A stretch of 64,000 bases of DNA from the NCBI RefSeq assembly GCF_030161615.1, contig NZ_BSUN01000001.1, forward strand, positions 1,178,001 through 1,242,000. The letters are read 5' to 3'. Every line of letters begins with the position of its first letter. Within the stretch, counting starts at the first letter, position 1. The notes below the pieces were generated by a model. That model ran no database searches, was not told where the DNA came from, and saw only the letters and a program-made list of their open reading frames with translations. Origin of the DNA: Demequina litorisediminis (GTDB lineage: Bacteria; Actinomycetota; Actinomycetes; Actinomycetales; Demequinaceae). Shown here piece after piece: positions 63,158 through 64,000 of the stretch. The translations under genes and the position numbers were made by a program.

Positions 63158-64000
63158 TTACGCGGAGCGCACCGCCTCGGTCGCGGCGAGCATGTGCTGA
63201 AGCGACGCGATGGTCTCGTCGTAGCCACGGGTCTTCAAGCCGCAGTCAGGGTTGACCCACAACTGCTTGCCCGGGACCGACGCCTTGGCCAGCGCGAGCA
63301 ACTCGGTGACCTCCTCGGTCGAGGGCACGCGGGGCGAGTGGATGTCCCACACGCCGGGGCCAATCTGCCGCTCGTAGCCGTGGTTCTTGATCGCCGGGAG
63401 GACCTCCATGCGCGAACGTGCCGCCTCGATCGAGGTGACGTCCGCATTGAGGCCATCGATGGCGTCGATGATTTCGCCGAACTCCGAGTAGCACAGGTGG
63501 GTGTGCAGGCGGGTGTCATCCTTGGCGCCCGACGTGGCGAGGCGGAAGGAGTTCACCGACCAGTCGAGGTACGCGGCCTGGTCGGCCTTTTTCAGCGGCA
63601 GCAGTTCGCGTAGTGCAGGCTCGTCCACCTGGATGATGCCGATGCCCGCGGCCTCCAGGTCGGCGATCTCCTCACGCAGGGCGAGCGCCACCTGGTTGGC
63701 TGTGACGCCGAGCGGCTGGTCGTCACGCACAAACGACCACGCGAGGATGGTGACCGGGCCGGTCAGCATGCCCTTCATCGGCTTCGCGGTCAGCGACTGG
63801 GCGTACTCGGCCCACCGCACCGTCATCGCCTCGGGCCGCGTCACGTCTCCCCACAGGATCGAGGGGCGCGTGCAGCGCGAACCGTAGGACTGGACCCAGC
63901 CATTGACGGTGACGTCGAAGCCGTCCAGCAGGCTCCGCGAAGTACTGCACCATGTCGTTGCGCTCGGCCTCACCGTGCACCAGCACGTCCAGGCCGAGGT
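63158..64000 (-). CDS. metE: Cobalamin-independent methionine synthase, C-terminal part, cut by window edge, one AGCT frameshift
   Basis: Transfers a methyl group from methyl-tetrahydrofolate to homocysteine. The C-terminal catalytic barrel is here: [49 protein letters not shown] and zinc ligands in [11 protein letters not shown] and [13 protein letters not shown]. The break at 63930-63934 restores [15 protein letters not shown]. The start lies beyond 64000. Confidence 0.95.
   Translation of the reverse strand, partial: TSAWTCWCTVRPSATTWCSTSRSLLDGFDVTVNGWVQSYGSRCTRPSILWGDVTRPEAMTVRWAEYAQSLTAKPMKGMLTGPVTILAWSFVRDDQPLGVTANQVALALREEIADLEAAGIGIIQVDEPALRELLPLKKADQAAYLDWSVNSFRLATSGAKDDTRLHTHLCYSEFGEIIDAIDGLNADVTSIEAARSRMEVLPAIKNHGYERQIGPGVWDIHSPRVPSTEEVTELLALAKASVPGKQLWVNPDCGLKTRGYDETIASLQHMLAATEAVRSA

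Overview
The window looks like chromosome of a high-GC Gram-positive actinobacterium, probably of the Micrococcales (inference). The signs are GTG starts, many four-base GTGA/ATGA overlaps between genes, a complete cvnABCD conservon, LPXTG and Tat export signals, LacI-controlled glycosidases and GC-rich hairpin terminators. There is no phage, plasmid, IS transposase or CRISPR array.

The fact needed to read this sequence is that most genes look frameshifted, yet nearly all the breaks follow one rule. Where the protein needs AGCT, the sequence shows AGGCT or AGCCT, one extra base. I placed about 72 such events in 38 protein genes and one tRNA, plus two AGCTA to AGTA losses and about 13 one-base losses, mostly in C or G runs. 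After undoing them, every affected gene has a whole number of codons and a normal family length. I therefore annotate them as intact genes with sequence errors, not pseudogenes. The likely cause is base modification at AGCT disturbing long-read base calling.

Layout. 1-6 kb: metal-binding lipoprotein, purT-trmH, a DedA protein, pyrE, an SDR gene enclosed by 66-bp inverted repeats, and exonuclease III followed by a septum-formation-like protein. 6-11 kb: a LuxR-type two-component operon with a third, kinase-like membrane protein, and small membrane proteins. 11-15.4 kb: a secreted GH43 enzyme with chitin-binding-like modules and its LacI regulator. 15.4-16.4 kb: three tRNAs, an ArsR sensor and a divergent 19-residue Cys-rich peptide. 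16.4-23.5 kb: PIN protein and cvnDCBA; CvnA carries a very long disordered tail. 23.6-34 kb: metabolism (quinone reductase, AGE epimerase, HAD phosphatase, serS, lipid kinase, pheA, glycosyltransferase, pgm) plus a second inverted-repeat cassette holding an AbiEi/DUF559-type gene. 34-43 kb: an LPXTG surface protein of about 2784 residues and a divergent TetR. 43-50 kb: two LppM-like lipoproteins with an MFS transporter, VanZ-like and ATP-grasp proteins, and an unknown anchored protein. 50-61 kb: a PatB-like lyase, a methyltransferase, a copper chaperone-DyP peroxidase operon, phosphotransferase-fold proteins, topoisomerase IB with a duplicated gene tail beside it, acetyltransferases and a TrkA-C/antiporter pair. 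61-64 kb: an orphan pilin with a GlxR/CRP-like site, a GH43 beta-xylosidase-like enzyme, and metE running off the right edge.

Beyond the AGCT signature, the points most worth following are the family of inverted-repeat single-gene cassettes, the Cys-rich peptide facing the ArsR gene, and an octamer (GGCCGATG) that recurs far more often than base composition predicts. All counts are by eye.
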